Origin: Vibrio tetraodonis
GTDB lineage: Bacteria > Pseudomonadota > Gammaproteobacteria > Enterobacterales > Vibrionaceae
Assembly (NCBI RefSeq): GCF_003350295.1
Contig: NZ_QLYY01000013.1
Coordinates: forward strand, 1 to 64,000
DNA: 64,000 bases
Reading direction: 5' to 3'
Below, one piece after another: positions 63,799-64,000 of the stretch; the first letter of the stretch is position 1; each line of letters opens with the position of its first letter. A program made the position numbers and the translations under genes. The notes beneath the pieces were generated by a model. That model worked only from the letters and a program-made list of their open reading frames with translations, was not told where the DNA came from and did not search any database.

Positions 63799-64000
63799 TT
63801 AAATGGAAAACCACTGTATCTTTCTGACACAGCGGTCATTTTGAGCATCCACTTTGCCGCGGACAGTACAGACCTTCTGCCCTTTCCACGGTATAAATAC
63901 ACGGCGACGAAGATCGTTAACGACCCCATGGCCATGCCCGAATGGAGCAATCATCTCTGGAATGTAGATATGCTGACCAGAACGCCAGTCAGATGGAGAT
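63799..64000 (-). CDS. rtxC: RtxC toxin-activating acyltransferase, C-terminal end (truncated)
   Basis: The last 67 residues of a reading frame entering from the right edge: DWRSGQHIYIPEMIAPFGHG, then HGVVNDLRRRVFIPWKGQKV and CVRKIQWFSI. The APFG…L+..+F pattern is that of RTX toxin lysine acyltransferases (HlyC family). It ends 22 bp before the rtxA start on the same strand, the normal rtxC-rtxA order. The rest lies outside the window. Confidence 0.85.
   Translation of the reverse strand, partial: SPSDWRSGQHIYIPEMIAPFGHGHGVVNDLRRRVFIPWKGQKVCTVRGKVDAQNDRCVRKIQWFSI

Overview
The window is almost certainly chromosome II of a Vibrio. Gene content and order (tal-tkt, sgrR, a HutR-like haem receptor, ddl, yciH, the vxr/wig two-component operon, pntAB, modABC, a chitinase and an rtxCA toxin locus) are Vibrio-like. 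At 26267-26294 there is a near-perfect match to the Vibrio chromosome II dif site, and two matS sites lie further right, so the window spans the replication terminus of the second chromosome. The species cannot be fixed from the sequence alone; the MARTX effector set and chitinase fit a lineage that lives on or in arthropods or other marine animals.

Layout. 1-2.9 kb: pentose-phosphate genes (tkt partial, tal) divergent from a SorC-type regulator. 2.9-12.2 kb: accessory region with a predicted OTU-type cysteine protease inside imperfect direct repeats, a T6SS vgrG-effector-immunity set, and a four-gene island (ComF-like phosphoribosyltransferase, SLOG-like protein, then a soluble plus membrane protein pair). 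12.4-26.1 kb: mostly housekeeping genes (yjdM-type PhnA, M48 protease, menI-like thioesterase, sgrR, a frameshifted zinc-ribbon gene, haem receptor with Fur box, LysR, Pat-type acetyltransferase, SPOR lipoprotein, ddl, DUF3319-like, yciH).

26.2-27.7 kb is the most unusual part. The dif2 site carries a ~1.1-kb element bounded by dif-like sites and holding an internal inverted dif-like site, the arrangement expected for a CTX-type single-stranded phage attachment region. It encodes only a 140-aa basic-motif protein preceded by four 25-bp iterons and a 56-aa membrane protein. Just outside it is a self-contained 50-aa secreted-peptide gene whose mature C-terminus, AIPCHFNPVSCFP, closely matches the core of the arthropod neuropeptide allatostatin C (CYFNPISCF). 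I regard this as the best candidate for an undescribed system: a bacterial mimic of an arthropod hormone.

27.7-48.6 kb: DUF429-like gene, lipoprotein with translated leader, GNAT, yoaH, the vxrABCD operon, pntAB, HlyU-like and ComFB-like genes next to a response-regulator diguanylate cyclase, modABC coupled to cobQ, an OB-fold protein, an outer-membrane barrel and a multidomain GH18 chitinase. 48.9-64 kb: the MARTX toxin gene rtxA (4958 aa) and the end of rtxC. The toxin reads N-terminal repeats, RID, alpha/beta hydrolase, ExoY-like nucleotide cyclase, actin cross-linking domain, cysteine protease domain, C-terminal repeats. Near-identical DNA linkers bracket the hydrolase-cyclase pair, which points to cassette shuffling.
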